This document shows, piece after piece, positions 8,405-17,753 of a DNA stretch of 64,000 nucleotides. The translations under genes and the position numbers were made by a program. How positions within the stretch are numbered: the first letter of the stretch is position 1; each line of letters begins with the position of its first letter. Where the stretch lies: assembly GCA_017433375.1 (NCBI GenBank), contig JAFRHG010000021.1, forward strand, positions 1-64,000, written 5' to 3'. The notes under the pieces were generated by a model. The model saw only the letters and a list, made by a program, of their open reading frames with translations. It had not been told where the DNA came from and did not search any database. This stretch comes from Bacillota bacterium. Lineage in GTDB: Bacteria > Bacillota > Clostridia > Peptostreptococcales > Anaerovoracaceae.

Positions 8405-10149
8405 GAGTAGTCGTTGGACAGGGCAGCTGCGGTGTTGCCACCGGAGCGAGAAAGACGGCGGCGGAATTTGAAAAGCAGATCGCCGCGAAAGGCCTCGGCA
8501 TCGATGTGTCCGTCACCGGATGCGTCGGGACCTGCTATCTGGAGCCCATCGTTGACGTTTACGAGGACGATGGCGCGCTGACCAGATACGTGAAGGTCCA
8601 GCCGGAAAACGTAGAGAAGATAGTGGAAGAACACCTGGCCGGCGGCAAAGTGGTCGAAGACCAGGCCATCAGCGATGTGGACAAGGAGTTCGTCACCCGT
8701 CAGGAGCGGATCGTTCTGCGCAACTGCGGCGTGATCAACCCGGAGAACATCGAGGAATACATCGCGGTTGACGGATACAAGGCCATCGAAAAGGTCCTGA
8801 AATCCATGAAGCCGGAAGAAGTCATCGAGGAGATCAAGGTATCCGGGCTGCGGGGAAGAGGCGGAGCCGGATTCCCCACCTGGTTCAAGTGGAATGCCGC
8901 AAAGGCAAGCCCGGGCAATGAGAAATACCTGGTCTGCAACGCGGACGAGGGCGACCCGGGCGCGTTCATGGACCGTTCCGTCCTGGAAGGCGACCCCCAT
9001 TCTCTCCTGGAAGGCATGATCATCGGCGGCTACGCCATGGGAGCCTGCGAAGGCATCATCTACTGCCGTGCCGAGTATCCTCTGGCCATCAAGCGTCTGG
9101 AGATCGCCATGGAGCAGGCCCGGGAAAAGGGCTTCCTGGGTGAGAACATCTTCGGCAGTGGATTCAGCTTCGACATCCGCATCAAGGCCGGCGCCGGCGC
9201 GTTCGTCTGCGGCGAGGAAACGGCCCTGATCGCATCCCTGGAAGGGGAGAGAGGTATGCCCAGACTGAAGCCTCCGTTCCCGGCGGCCAAGGGATACTGG
9301 CAGAAGCCGACGGATATCAATAACGTGGAAACACTGGCCAACGTCCCCTGGATCATCTATAACGGCGGCGCAGCCTTCGCCAAGTACGGAACGGAGAAAT
9401 CCCCGGGCACCAAGGTCTTCGCCCTGGCCGGCAAGATCAAGAAGGGCGGCCTGGTGGAAGTGCCCATGGGCATGACCATCCGCGACGTCATCTTCGGCAT
9501 CGGCGGCGGCATCAAAAATGACCGGGAGTTCAAGGCGGTCCAGATGGGCGGCCCCTCCGGCGGATGCGTTCCCGCGGATCTGGCGGATACCCCCGTCACC
9601 TATGAGGACATCACCAAGACCGGTGCCATAGTCGGTTCCGGCGGTATGATCGTCATGGACGAGGACACCTGCATGGTCGACATGGCCAGATACTTCCTGA
9701 ACTTCACCCGTGACGAATCCTGCGGAAAGTGCAACTACTGCCGGATCGGCACCAAGCGTATGCTGGAGATCCTGGAGAGGATCACCGAAGGCAAGGGTGA
9801 GGACGGCGACATCGAGAAGCTGGAAGAGCTGGCTGTCAAGATCAAGGAAGGTTCCCTCTGCGGACTGGGCCAGACGGCGCCCAACCCGGTGCTGACCACC
9901 ATCCGGTATTTCCGCAATGAGTACGAAGATCACATTTACAATAAGAAGTGCACGGCGAAATCCTGCAAGGCGCTGATCCAGTACAAGATCACCGACGCCT
10001 GCAAGGGCTGCACCCTTTGCGCCAGAAACTGCCCGGTGAACGCCATCGAAGGCAAGGTCAAGGAACTGCACGTCATCGACCAGGAGAAGTGCATCAAGTG
10101 CGGCAAGTGCATGGACCACTGCAAGTTCGGCGCGATCATTAAGGAATAA
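8401..10149 (+). CDS. NuoF-like NAD(H)/FMN subunit with extra ferredoxin domains, probably StnB-like
   Basis: NAD(H)- and FMN-binding subunit, 582 residues. An N-terminal thioredoxin-like [2Fe-2S] domain carries GSCGVATGA and CVGTCY. The NuoF core has the nucleotide/FMN signature GLRGRGGAGFPTWFKW (about 151-166) and the NuoF [4Fe-4S] motif SCGKCNYCRIGT with a later SLCGLGQ. The C-terminus adds two [4Fe-4S] clusters, CKGCTLCARNCPV and CIKCGKCMDHCKF. This HydB-like layout is that of bifurcating complexes, not of respiratory complex I. It sits in one operon with the genes at 7874 and 10168 (18 bases to the next). Confidence 0.9.
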   Translation: MRVVVGQGSCGVATGARKTAAEFEKQIAAKGLGIDVSVTGCVGTCYLEPIVDVYEDDGALTRYVKVQPENVEKIVEEHLAGGKVVEDQAISDVDKEFVTRQERIVLRNCGVINPENIEEYIAVDGYKAIEKVLKSMKPEEVIEEIKVSGLRGRGGAGFPTWFKWNAAKASPGNEKYLVCNADEGDPGAFMDRSVLEGDPHSLLEGMIIGGYAMGACEGIIYCRAEYPLAIKRLEIAMEQAREKGFLGENIFGSGFSFDIRIKAGAGAFVCGEETALIASLEGERGMPRLKPPFPAAKGYWQKPTDINNVETLANVPWIIYNGGAAFAKYGTEKSPGTKVFALAGKIKKGGLVEVPMGMTIRDVIFGIGGGIKNDREFKAVQMGGPSGGCVPADLADTPVTYEDITKTGAIVGSGGMIVMDEDTCMVDMARYFLNFTRDESCGKCNYCRIGTKRMLEILERITEGKGEDGDIEKLEELAVKIKEGSLCGLGQTAPNPVLTTIRYFRNEYEDHIYNKKCTAKSCKALIQYKITDACKGCTLCARNCPVNAIEGKVKELHVIDQEKCIKCGKCMDHCKFGAIIKE

Positions 10150-10167
10150 GAGGGAGGAGGAAAGACA

Positions 10168-13100
10168 ATGGATAAATTCAGACTGAATATCAACGGCAAA
10201 GAAGTGACCGGCGTTGCCGGCCAGACGATCCTGGAAGTTGCCAGAGAAAACGATATTTTCATTCCGACTCTCTGCTTCGACGAACGGACAAGAATCTACG
10301 GCTCCTGCGGCATCTGCATGTGCGAGGTGGAAGGCAACCCGAAACTGTGCAAGGCCTGCGCGACGGAGATCGCTGAGGGCATGGTCGTGAGGACCAATAC
10401 GGAGAGGGTCATCGAATCCAGGAAGACCAATCTGGAACTGCTCCTGTCCAACCATACCGGCGACTGCCGTCCGCCCTGTGTGCTGGCCTGCCCGGCGGGC
10501 ACCGACTGCCAGGGCTATGTTGGCCTGATCGCCAACGGCGAATACGAAGCGGCCAATGAGCTGATCAAGGATAAGATTCCTCTCCCGGCATCCCTGGGCA
10601 GAGTCTGCCCCCATCCCTGTGAGGATGACTGCCGGCGCGGCCTGATCGACGAACCCATCGCCATCCAGTCCCTGAAGAGGTTCGCCTCCGATGTGGATCT
10701 GGCCGGTGAGAAGTTCGTTCCCGAGTGCGACCCGGATACGGGCAAGAGCGTAGCCATCATCGGCGGCGGCCCCATGGGTCTGTCCGCAGCCTATTTCCTG
10801 CGGCAGATGGGACACGACGTCACCATCTTCGAATCCATGCCCAAGGCCGGCGGCATGCTGCGCTACGGCATTCCCGAATACCGGCTGCCCAAGGCGGAGC
10901 TGGACGATGAGATCGACACCATCGAGCAGATGGGCGTAGACATCATCACCAATACGAAGATCGGCGCGGATATCCCGTTCCAGTCCGTTCAGGACGACTT
11001 CGACGCGGTGCTGCTTGGCATCGGCGCATGGATCTCCACCGGCGTCGGCTGTCCCGGTGAAGACGCGGACGGCGTCATCGGCGGCATCGACTTCCTGCGC
11101 AAGGTCGTTCGCAACGAACCCATCGAACTGGGTGAAAAGGTCGCCATCGTCGGCGGCGGCAACACGGCCATGGACGCCTGCCGGACCGCGGTCCGTCTGG
11201 GCGCCAAGGAAGTCTACAACATCTATCGCCGGACCAAGGACGAAATGCCCGCGGATATGATCGAGATCGAAGAGGCGGAGGAAGAGGGAGTCATCTTCAA
11301 GAACCTGACCAATCCTCTGGAGATCATCAAGGATGAGAATGGACACATCAAAGAGGTCGTCCTCCAGTGCATGGAACTGGGCGAGCCCGATGAGTCCGGA
11401 AGACGCCGTCCCGTACCCATCGAAGGCAAAACGGAAACCATCGCCCTGGACAACATGATCCTGGCCATTGGCCAGGCCGTTGACGCGTCACTCTTTGACT
11501 GCGACAAGACGAAGAAGGGCGCCATCGCATACGATAAGGAAACCTTCATGACCAGCATCCCCGGCGTATTCGCCGGCGGCGACTGCGGCAACGACAAGAT
11601 CAGCATCGCGGTCGAGGCCATTGCCGACGCGAAGAAGGCTTCTGAGATCATCGACGCCTACCTGGCCGGTGAAACCATCCGGTACGAAAAACCTTACTTC
11701 GTCACCCGGGACGACATCACGGAAAAGACCTTCGAAGACAGGGAGCGGCAGTGCCGTCCCAAGATCGAACAGCTTTCCGCCGAGGAGAGAAAAGGCAACT
11801 TCAGCGAGGTCATCCCCGACGGGTTCACCCCCGACGAGGCCGAGCAGGAAGCCAGCCGCTGCCTGGAGTGCGGATGCCATGACTACTTCGAGTGCAAGCT
11901 GATCGACCTGGCCCATCAGTACGATGTGGAGCCCGACCGGTTCGCGGGAGACAAGAATACCATTGACTTTGAGGATGACCATCCCTTCATCGTCAGAGAC
12001 CCCAACAAGTGCATCCTCTGCGGACTCTGCGTCCGCGTCTGCGACGAGGTCATGGGCGTAGGCGCCCTGGGCCTGGTGCACAGAGGATTTGATACCGTGG
12101 TCAAGCCCAACATGGAGAAACCGCTGATCGAGTCCGGCTGCGTATCCTGCGGCCAGTGCGTCAGCGTCTGTCCCACGGGCGCTCTCCAGGAGAGAACGAC
12201 CATGATCAAGGAAGTTCCGGTGGAGACCGTGGAAACGGACACCACCTGCGCCTACTGCTCCGTCGGCTGCAGCCTGAAGCTGGAGTCCTGCGGCGACATG
12301 CTGATCAAGGCCAATCCCGACAAGGAAGGCACGGTCAACGCCGGCCTGGCCTGCGGCAAAGGCAAATGGGGCTTCGACTGCTCCATGCTGGAAGACAAGC
12401 TGGAAATGCCTCTGATCAAGGAAGAGGGCGAGTTCCGCGAGGCGGAGTACTACGATGCCCTGGTCCGGATCGCCAAGGCCCTGCAGACGGTGAAGGCCAA
12501 GCACGGTGAGGATGCCATCGGCGTTTCCATCTCCGACCGGTTCACCAACGAGGAAGCCTACGCCATGAAGAAGATGGCCGAGGTCATCGGCGCCAAGGTC
12601 TTCTGCATGAACAACCGGCAGAGCGGACTGAAGGAAGTCTTCGGCATCGACGCTTCCCCCAATACCATCGACGAGATGCTTTCCGCCAATTACATCCTGG
12701 CGGTCGGCTACCACACGCCGGACAACCCGGTCATCGAGCTGAAGATGAAGCAGGCTCATGAGCGGGGCGCGAAGGTTGCCCTGATCAACCCGAAGGGCTA
12801 CGAGCAGAAGATCCCCTTCCTGAGCGACGAGATCTACGTGGATGACCTGGGATTCCTCAAGCAGGTAGCCAAGGCGGTCGTGGACAGCGGCAAGGGCGAG
12901 AGCCTGGAAGGCTATGAGGACTTCGCGGCGTCCCTGAAGGGCGTCACCGTCAGCGAGGAAGCGGCGAAGATCGCCGGCGACTATCTGGAAGCCAAAAAGG
13001 CCATGATCCTGTTCAACCAGAACCTGGTCTCCCAGGATACGGCGAAACTGATCGCGGACATCGCCGCCGTATCCGGACACATCGGAAGTCCCCGTGACGG

Positions 13101-13668
13101 CATCCTGCAGATCAAGCCCAAGAACAATTCCCAGGGCCTGATCGATTTGGGCATCACCGACGGCGCGGAAGCCCTGGAAGGCGTCAAAGCGCTGCTGGTC
13201 TTCGGCGAGGAAGCCGACATCGATACCGGCGTCCTGGAATTCCTGGCCGTGTGCGATACCCACATGACCTCCCTGGCGTCCAAGGCGGACATCGTCATCC
13301 CGGGTACGGGATTCGCATCCACCGAGGGAACCTTCACCAACACAGAGCGGCGTCTGCAGATCGTCGAGGGAGCCATCGACGAAGATGTGGAACTGTCCAA
13401 CTGGGAGGTGGCGGCAGCCATCGCCGAGGTCTTCGAAGTGGACTTCGGATGGGTCGACACCGAGGACATCTCCGAAGAGATGGACGACACGGTTCCGGCC
13501 TACAAGTACGCTTCCCTGGAAGAGATCCTGGGCGGCGTCCTGGTTCCCGAGGAGATCACTCTGGAGCCGGTGGAAGGGGATGTGTTCGCCGATCCCATCG
13601 CCTGCACCGACAGCCTGATGAACGTCATCGCCGAGCGCCTGCCCAAAGCGGCTGAACCGACGGCATAA
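10168..13668 (+). CDS. NuoG-like / GltD-like fusion, probably StnA-like transhydrogenase subunit
   Basis: A 1166-residue modular redox protein. Order: [2Fe-2S] ferredoxin (Cys36, 47, 50, 64); GltD-type Fe-S segment with Cys100, 104, 108, 114; FAD Rossmann motif IIGGGPMGLSAAYFL (about 195); NADPH-type motif IVGGGNTAMDA (about 329); two [4Fe-4S] motifs (CILCGLCVRVC, CVSCGQCVSVC; about 615-670); a molybdopterin-oxidoreductase-like Fe-S motif CAYCSVGC (about 694) and an eroded molybdopterin-type domain. I see no Cys/Sec active-site motif of formate dehydrogenase. Together with the two genes upstream this fits Stn (Sporomusa-type Nfn) complexes, which link NADH, NADPH and ferredoxin. Automatic pipelines may call it formate dehydrogenase alpha or glutamate synthase small subunit. 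Confidence 0.8.
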   Translation: MDKFRLNINGKEVTGVAGQTILEVARENDIFIPTLCFDERTRIYGSCGICMCEVEGNPKLCKACATEIAEGMVVRTNTERVIESRKTNLELLLSNHTGDCRPPCVLACPAGTDCQGYVGLIANGEYEAANELIKDKIPLPASLGRVCPHPCEDDCRRGLIDEPIAIQSLKRFASDVDLAGEKFVPECDPDTGKSVAIIGGGPMGLSAAYFLRQMGHDVTIFESMPKAGGMLRYGIPEYRLPKAELDDEIDTIEQMGVDIITNTKIGADIPFQSVQDDFDAVLLGIGAWISTGVGCPGEDADGVIGGIDFLRKVVRNEPIELGEKVAIVGGGNTAMDACRTAVRLGAKEVYNIYRRTKDEMPADMIEIEEAEEEGVIFKNLTNPLEIIKDENGHIKEVVLQCMELGEPDESGRRRPVPIEGKTETIALDNMILAIGQAVDASLFDCDKTKKGAIAYDKETFMTSIPGVFAGGDCGNDKISIAVEAIADAKKASEIIDAYLAGETIRYEKPYFVTRDDITEKTFEDRERQCRPKIEQLSAEERKGNFSEVIPDGFTPDEAEQEASRCLECGCHDYFECKLIDLAHQYDVEPDRFAGDKNTIDFEDDHPFIVRDPNKCILCGLCVRVCDEVMGVGALGLVHRGFDTVVKPNMEKPLIESGCVSCGQCVSVCPTGALQERTTMIKEVPVETVETDTTCAYCSVGCSLKLESCGDMLIKANPDKEGTVNAGLACGKGKWGFDCSMLEDKLEMPLIKEEGEFREAEYYDALVRIAKALQTVKAKHGEDAIGVSISDRFTNEEAYAMKKMAEVIGAKVFCMNNRQSGLKEVFGIDASPNTIDEMLSANYILAVGYHTPDNPVIELKMKQAHERGAKVALINPKGYEQKIPFLSDEIYVDDLGFLKQVAKAVVDSGKGESLEGYEDFAASLKGVTVSEEAAKIAGDYLEAKKAMILFNQNLVSQDTAKLIADIAAVSGHIGSPRDGILQIKPKNNSQGLIDLGITDGAEALEGVKALLVFGEEADIDTGVLEFLAVCDTHMTSLASKADIVIPGTGFASTEGTFTNTERRLQIVEGAIDEDVELSNWEVAAAIAEVFEVDFGWVDTEDISEEMDDTVPAYKYASLEEILGGVLVPEEITLEPVEGDVFADPIACTDSLMNVIAERLPKAAEPTA

Positions 13669-13700
13669 GGCTGCCCGGATACGGACAATACAATAATCAT

Positions 13701-13738
13701 CAGAACCGCTGCGTGAGAAAAACGCGGCGGTTCTTTTT
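13701..13738 (+). terminator. Terminator after the Stn-like operon
   Basis: AGAACCGC and GCGGTTCT pair, with extra GCGT/ACGC pairing inside, and TTTTTCT follows. It ends the operon about 35 bases after its last stop codon. Confidence 0.8.
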
Positions 13739-13846
13739 CTCTGTGAATCCGATGTCAATCCGGCTTCGGTTGTGGTATGATAGGGATGGAACAGGAAACG
13801 GTTCCCCGTTCCGATTTTGGTTGCCTTTGCGGAGAAGGGAAGAGGA

Positions 13847-15154
13847 ATGACAGCATCTGTAGCGATATCCGGGATAGGCGTCATCTGCGCCCTGGCGGGG
13901 ATGGCGATCCTGATCTTCAAACGGATTTCTCCCATTATCATCGGACCCCTGGCGGCTCTGCTGGTGTGCGTCACCAGCCAGCTGCCAATTCTGTCCGGCA
14001 TCAAGGACACTTACCTGAGTGGAGTAGGAGGCTTTTTTACATCCTATTTCCTCATCTTTTTGCTGGGCAACATCTTCGGCAATATCTATCAGAACTCCGG
14101 TGCGGCGGCGAGCATCGGCATCGTGGTATCCCGGGCCTTCGGGCCCAAGCGGTGCATGCTGGCCTGCCTGATCTCCGCGGCCATCCTGAGCTACGGGGGG
14201 ATCAACAGTTTTGTCATCATTTTTTCCGTCTATCCCATCGCGCTGAAGCTCTTTGAGGAGGCGGATCTGCCCACCTATCTGCTGCCGGGCATCGTCTGCG
14301 GCGGTATGTGGACCTTTGCCATGACCGGGCCCTTCACGCCCCAGATCCCCAACGTGGTGTCCATGGAGTATCTGGGCACGCCGGCCTATGCCGGACTCCT
14401 GCCTGGACTTTCCGGCGCGGCGGTCATGTGCGTCTCCATCGTCCTCTTCATGAACTACTGCGGCAAAAAGGCAAAGGCAAGGGGAGAGCACTTCCACTGG
14501 CCGGAGAAGGTCAAGCGGGTGGAGGAGGACCAGGATAAGCCCCATTTCGTGCTGGCCCTGCTGCCCATCATCGTCGTCCTGCTGGTCTTCAACATCGTCA
14601 AGTGGGACATCGTGGTGTGCCTGCTCATCGGCATCATTCTTGCCCTGATCCTGTTCATGAAGTACCTGCCCCGGTCGGAAATGCTGGACATGTTTAATTC
14701 CGCCGCCACATCATCGATCATCGTTATCATCAACACGGCAGTCATCGTGGGCTTCGGTTCCGTGGTCAAGGAGACGCCCTTCTATGATTTCGCCACCCAG
14801 GTGCTCATGTCATCCCACGCCAACCCCTATGTGGTGGCGGCGGTAGGCGCCAACGTCTTCGCCGGCCTTCTGGGCTCCGCTTCCGGCGGGATCGCCCTAA
14901 TGTACGAGACCCTGAGTGACACCTTCCTGGATTACGCATCCCAGGGATACAACATCGAATACATTCACCGGCTTTGCGCCGACGGTTCCGGCGGACTGGA
15001 TTCCCTCCCGTGGAACGGGTCCATCGTTTCCGTCTTTGCCATCTGCAATACGACGCACAAGCTGTCCTACAAGTATAATTTCGTAACCTGCCTGGTGATC
15101 CCGGTGGCGGCGACCATGCTGGTGGCCCTGCCCATCTGTATCATCACCGGATAG
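13847..15154 (+). CDS. GntP-family organic-acid permease
   Basis: Membrane carrier of 435 residues with about 12 hydrophobic segments, resembling the gluconate:H+ symporter (GntP) family. Typical pieces are SYGGINSFVIIFSVYPIALKL and PYVVAAVGANVFAGLLGSASGG. I used the ATG at 13847 behind GGGAAGAGG; upstream in-frame starts lack a ribosome site. A -10-like TATGAT lies at 13776-13781. The CoA-transferase gene 44 bases downstream suggests that the cargo is a short-chain (hydroxy)carboxylate that is then CoA-activated; that is inference. Confidence 0.75.
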   Translation: MTASVAISGIGVICALAGMAILIFKRISPIIIGPLAALLVCVTSQLPILSGIKDTYLSGVGGFFTSYFLIFLLGNIFGNIYQNSGAAASIGIVVSRAFGPKRCMLACLISAAILSYGGINSFVIIFSVYPIALKLFEEADLPTYLLPGIVCGGMWTFAMTGPFTPQIPNVVSMEYLGTPAYAGLLPGLSGAAVMCVSIVLFMNYCGKKAKARGEHFHWPEKVKRVEEDQDKPHFVLALLPIIVVLLVFNIVKWDIVVCLLIGIILALILFMKYLPRSEMLDMFNSAATSSIIVIINTAVIVGFGSVVKETPFYDFATQVLMSSHANPYVVAAVGANVFAGLLGSASGGIALMYETLSDTFLDYASQGYNIEYIHRLCADGSGGLDSLPWNGSIVSVFAICNTTHKLSYKYNFVTCLVIPVAATMLVALPICIITG

Positions 15155-15198
15155 ACCGGTCCGGCAGGAACCTGCCGGGAAAGACTGAGGAACGACCT

Positions 15199-16827
15199 AT
15201 GACAGCACAGTTCATCACCGCGAAAGAAGCCGCCCATCTCATCGAAGACCGGTGGACCGTTGGCATCGATGCCTTTATCGGATTCTGCCTGGCCGACGAT
15301 ATACTCGGCGAAATCGAGACCCGCTTCGTGTCCGAAGGACACCCGGCGGATCTTTCCGTGCTGAATGTGGCCGGCATCGGCGGCGACGGAAAGGGCAGGG
15401 GGATCAATCACTTCGCCCATGAGGGACTCATGCGCCGCTTCCTCTGCAGCAACCTTTCCCTGGCCAACCGGATGTATCCTCTGATCATGGAGGATAAAGT
15501 CCCCACCTACATGATTCCCCAGGGCGTGCTGTCCCACATGATGCGGGCGCTGACCTCGGGAAAGCCGGGAGTGATCAGCCAGGTGGGCATGAGGACCTTC
15601 GTCGACCCCCGGGTGGACGGGGGCAAAATCAACCATGCCGCCGAAACTATCGATCCGGCGGACGCCTATAATGTAGAACTCATCGACATCCGGGGAGAGG
15701 AATTCCTTTTCTATCCCGCTGTTCCTCTGGATGCCTGCATTATCAAGGGCTCCTTCGCTGATGAAGAGGGGAACATCTCCATCGAAAAGGAAGCCATTCA
15801 TATCGAACAGTACGAGATGGCTGCCGCCACACGCAACAACGGCGGCAGGGTCTTCGTCCAGGTGGACGCCCGTGTGCCCAAAGGCTCCATTCATCCCCAG
15901 AAGGTGGCCGTGCCGGCCAACATGGTGGATTACGTGATCGTGGGCAGCCCCGGCAACACGGGACAGCACTTCATCGATGATCCCCGGATCCTGGGTGCAC
16001 AGAAGGGACATCCCGTGGCTTCCTGGAGCGGGGACGTGCGTATACCCTTTGATGACATCAGCCCCATGCCCTTCGGCCTGCCCAAGATCATCTGCCGGCG
16101 GGGCCTCTTCGAAATGGAGAAGGGGGACTTCATCAATCTGGGCATCGGCATTTCCATGGATGTATCTTCCGTGCTGAACGAGGAGGGACGCATCGACGAT
16201 ATCTCCTCCAGCATCGAATCCGGCGTCATCGGCGGCGTACCGGCTCCCGGCATCGCCACCGGCGCGGCCTATAATCCCACGGCCATGCTCAAACAGCCGG
16301 ATATTTTCGACTTCTATGACGGAGGCGGGATTGACTTTGCAGCCCTTGGCGCGGCGGAGATCGACGCCCAGGGCAACGTGAACGTCTCCCGGTTCGCCGG
16401 CAAGGTCACCGGACCCGGCGGATTCATCAACATCTCCCAGGGGGCGAAGAAGGTCTGCTTCATGGGCACCTTCACCGCCGGAAAACATGACATCCGCATT
16501 GAGGACGGCAAACTCCGTATTCTTGAAGACGGTCCGTACATCAAGTTCGTGAAGAACGTGGATCACATCACCTTTTCCGGCCGCTATTCCCAGGAAAAGG
16601 CGAGAAAGCAGCAGGTGTTCTACATCACCGAACGGGCCGTGTTCGAACTGCGTCCCGAGGGGCTGACCCTGACGGAGATCGCTCCCGGCGCGAATCTGGA
16701 GCGTGACATACTGGGGAAGATGGAATTCACTCCCCGGATCGCCGATCATCTGAAACTCATGGACGAGAGGATCTTCCGGCCGGAAAAGATGGAGATCCGC
16801 CTGAAAGAGCGGGGGAGCCATGACTGA
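15199..16827 (+). CDS. Acyl-CoA:carboxylate CoA-transferase (fused alpha/beta)
   Basis: Family I CoA-transferase, 542 residues, with both halves in one chain as in propionate/acetate CoA-transferases. The catalytic glutamate is expected in SIESGVIGGVPAPG (about residues 336-349), matching the S-E-N-G-type signature; the oxyanion region AVPANMVDYVIVGSPGNTGQ is also present. It would move CoA between acyl-CoAs and acetate, acetoacetate, lactate or similar acids in the cytoplasm. It lies between a GntP permease and an EamA gene whose ATG overlaps its end by 8 bases, indicating one transcript. The substrate is unknown. Confidence 0.88.
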   Translation: MTAQFITAKEAAHLIEDRWTVGIDAFIGFCLADDILGEIETRFVSEGHPADLSVLNVAGIGGDGKGRGINHFAHEGLMRRFLCSNLSLANRMYPLIMEDKVPTYMIPQGVLSHMMRALTSGKPGVISQVGMRTFVDPRVDGGKINHAAETIDPADAYNVELIDIRGEEFLFYPAVPLDACIIKGSFADEEGNISIEKEAIHIEQYEMAAATRNNGGRVFVQVDARVPKGSIHPQKVAVPANMVDYVIVGSPGNTGQHFIDDPRILGAQKGHPVASWSGDVRIPFDDISPMPFGLPKIICRRGLFEMEKGDFINLGIGISMDVSSVLNEEGRIDDISSSIESGVIGGVPAPGIATGAAYNPTAMLKQPDIFDFYDGGGIDFAALGAAEIDAQGNVNVSRFAGKVTGPGGFINISQGAKKVCFMGTFTAGKHDIRIEDGKLRILEDGPYIKFVKNVDHITFSGRYSQEKARKQQVFYITERAVFELRPEGLTLTEIAPGANLERDILGKMEFTPRIADHLKLMDERIFRPEKMEIRLKERGSHD

Positions 16828-17731
16828 TCGGACAAAGGCCCATATCCTGATGATCATACTGGTCATCACCTGGGGATTCGACTACGTGCCCGCCAAGTGG
16901 GCCCTGTATATCATGAGTCCCATGGCGCTTCTTCTCCTCAAGTACTGCATCGGACTGATCGTCGGTCTGATCCTTAAGCTGGTGACGAAGAACCGGAACC
17001 TGATCCGGCTGAAGGATCTGCCTCTTTTTGTTCTGTGCTCCATCTTCGGAGAGGTTCTCTATTTCTACTGCGAATATTCGGCCATGAACTATCTGCCCGT
17101 GGGTCTTTTGACCATCATTCTGGGCTTTGTTCCCATGGTTTCCATCCTGATCGAGCGGATCGTCTACCACCGTCTGCCCAACCGGGTCATCCTGATCGGG
17201 ATCGCCTTTTGCATTATCGGGATCATTCTTGTCATCGGCGGCGACTTACGCATCCTTCTCGAAGGCAGGATCTGGGGCTATGTGCTGGCCTTCCTGGCCG
17301 TCTTCTCCTGGAATGCCTATAACTTCATCACCGCGTCCCTGCAGCAGTACGACAGCCTGACCCTGTCCTGCACCCAGATGGTCTGTACGATCCTCCTGTG
17401 TGCGCCCCTGGCCATCCACAGCGGCTTGCCGGCCCTGTCCGAGTATACGCCGGCCATCCTCGGCGGCCTCCTCTGGATGGGCCTCTTCGACGCCGGCCTG
17501 GGATTTCTCATCATGGTCTACGGCCTGCAGAAACTGGGCCCGACCACCTCGGCCATCTATTCCGATTTCCTTCCCGTATCCACCGCCTTCTTCGGCGCCG
17601 TGTTCCTCCACGAATCCATCTCCTGGCTGCAGATCATCGGCGGCATCATTGTCATCGCCTCTGGATACGTGGTGATCCGAGAGAAAGGGCGATTGGATGA
17701 GGAACGGCTGGCATTGACACCAAAAGAATAG
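16820..17731 (+). CDS. EamA/DMT-family transporter
   Basis: 303-residue permease with about ten membrane helices in two EamA repeats. The N-terminus is HILMIILVITWGFDYVPAKW and the second repeat includes KLGPTTSAIYSDFLPVSTAFF. It overlaps the CoA-transferase gene by 8 bases, with GGGGGAG just before the ATG, so translation is probably coupled. A metabolite exporter or importer serving the same pathway is plausible. The substrate is unknown. Confidence 0.85.
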   Translation: MTDRTKAHILMIILVITWGFDYVPAKWALYIMSPMALLLLKYCIGLIVGLILKLVTKNRNLIRLKDLPLFVLCSIFGEVLYFYCEYSAMNYLPVGLLTIILGFVPMVSILIERIVYHRLPNRVILIGIAFCIIGIILVIGGDLRILLEGRIWGYVLAFLAVFSWNAYNFITASLQQYDSLTLSCTQMVCTILLCAPLAIHSGLPALSEYTPAILGGLLWMGLFDAGLGFLIMVYGLQKLGPTTSAIYSDFLPVSTAFFGAVFLHESISWLQIIGGIIVIASGYVVIREKGRLDEERLALTPKE

Positions 17732-17753
17732 AATCAGTATTTGGAGGAATCAG

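Noticed and set aside
8329-11346. 1005-codon open frame on the minus strand opposite the NuoF/NuoG-like genes
   Set aside because: It is antisense to clear redox genes in a GC-rich region; the protein reads as a low-complexity mirror with no recognisable domain.
10168-13668. Formate dehydrogenase catalytic subunit
   Set aside because: The molybdopterin-like domain lacks the Cys/Sec active-site motif, and the GltD-like NADPH module fits a transhydrogenase better.
11488-14010. 840-codon minus-strand open frame
   Set aside because: Same reason: antisense to the NuoG/GltD-like fusion and running into a terminator and the permease gene.
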